Assembly: GCA_025999315.1 (NCBI GenBank)
Contig: BNXD01000023.1
Span: forward strand, 1-22,556
DNA length: 22,556 nucleotides
Direction of reading: 5' to 3'
From: Bacteroidia bacterium
GTDB taxonomy: Bacteria; Bacteroidota; Bacteroidia; Bacteroidales; Rikenellaceae
The stretch's first letter is position 1, and every line of letters begins with the position of its first letter. Shown here one piece after another: positions 22,376 to 22,556 of the stretch. The notes under the pieces are model-generated. The model did no database searches. It was not told the origin of the DNA and saw only the letters and a list, made by a program, of their open reading frames with translations. Position numbers and translations under genes: made by a program.

Positions 22376-22556
22376 GCGCGAAGCCAAGCCGCCATTGCGA
22401 GGAGGCGTAAAGCGAGGCGCGCGGGTCGTGAGCGTTAAGCGACGAGGGTTAAGGAACCCGAGGAGTAGTGAGCGACAGCGCCGAGGTTGCTTAGACTTCT
22501 CCGCCGAAGTTATTTGTGAGCTATTTTGGCCTCTGACAACTTGCCGACGCGGAGCA
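22376..22556. repeat. repeat-like non-coding DNA at the right edge
   Basis: The sequence is rich in GCGAAGC, GCGAGG and GTTAAGCGA motifs of the kind found in Bacteroidetes intergenic repeats. It includes a small hairpin, GGGTT-aagg-AACCC (22446-22459). TCTGACAAC near the end recalls repeat F. No gene is seen and the window ends inside it. A near match to the -7 box (TA-G-TTTG on the minus strand near 22361) lies just outside its left end. Confidence 0.4.

Overview
The window looks like chromosome of a gut Bacteroidales bacterium, most likely Alistipes or a close Rikenellaceae relative. The signs are: GC-rich coding sequence; Bacteroidetes-type -7 boxes (TAnnTTTG) a short distance ahead of several starts; few Shine-Dalgarno sites; lipoproteins with Bacteroidetes-type signals; SusE-like, fimbrillin-like and FISUMP-type surface proteins; and intergenic repeats of the kind that litter these genomes. 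The genus is an inference. No tRNA, rRNA, CRISPR array, transposase or phage gene was seen.

Region 1 (1-6.9 kb) is mostly housekeeping. A minus-strand pair encodes an XRE-cupin regulator and an acyl-CoA synthetase. It is divergent from proline biosynthesis on the plus strand: proC, then proB, a small NlpE-like lipoprotein gene, and proA. proC, proB and proA together supply the route from glutamate to proline. A lone small lipoprotein gene follows, closed by two strong terminator hairpins (7003-7146).

Region 2 (7.2-13.7 kb) is all on the minus strand: a short exported protein, a Spy-like exported protein, a YhcC-type radical SAM protein, a secreted GH10 xylanase-like enzyme and a COG2509-type FAD oxidoreductase. 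Between the radical SAM gene and the GH10 gene lies about 1.2 kb of non-coding DNA dominated by an imperfect inverted repeat with arms of about 160 nt.

Region 3 (13.7-19.5 kb) holds two surface lipoprotein genes that share almost the same C-terminal FISUMP-like module but have unrelated N-terminal parts (fimbrillin-like in one, four SusE-like repeats in the other). A 43-codon small ORF sits 13 nt upstream of the fimbrillin-like gene. Around and between them are four copies of a roughly 200-nt repeat in the same orientation. Two of these are bounded by a short terminal inverted repeat, which makes them look like non-autonomous mobile elements. A second hairpin repeat with a compensatory base-pair change accompanies two of the copies.

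Region 4 (19.5-22.6 kb) holds a DUF4832-like lipoprotein (probable glycosidase fold) and a secreted DUF2961/GH172 enzyme. Together they look like part of a glycan-degradation locus that may continue past the right edge, where repeat-like non-coding DNA begins.

All names come from reading motifs by eye; no database search was run.
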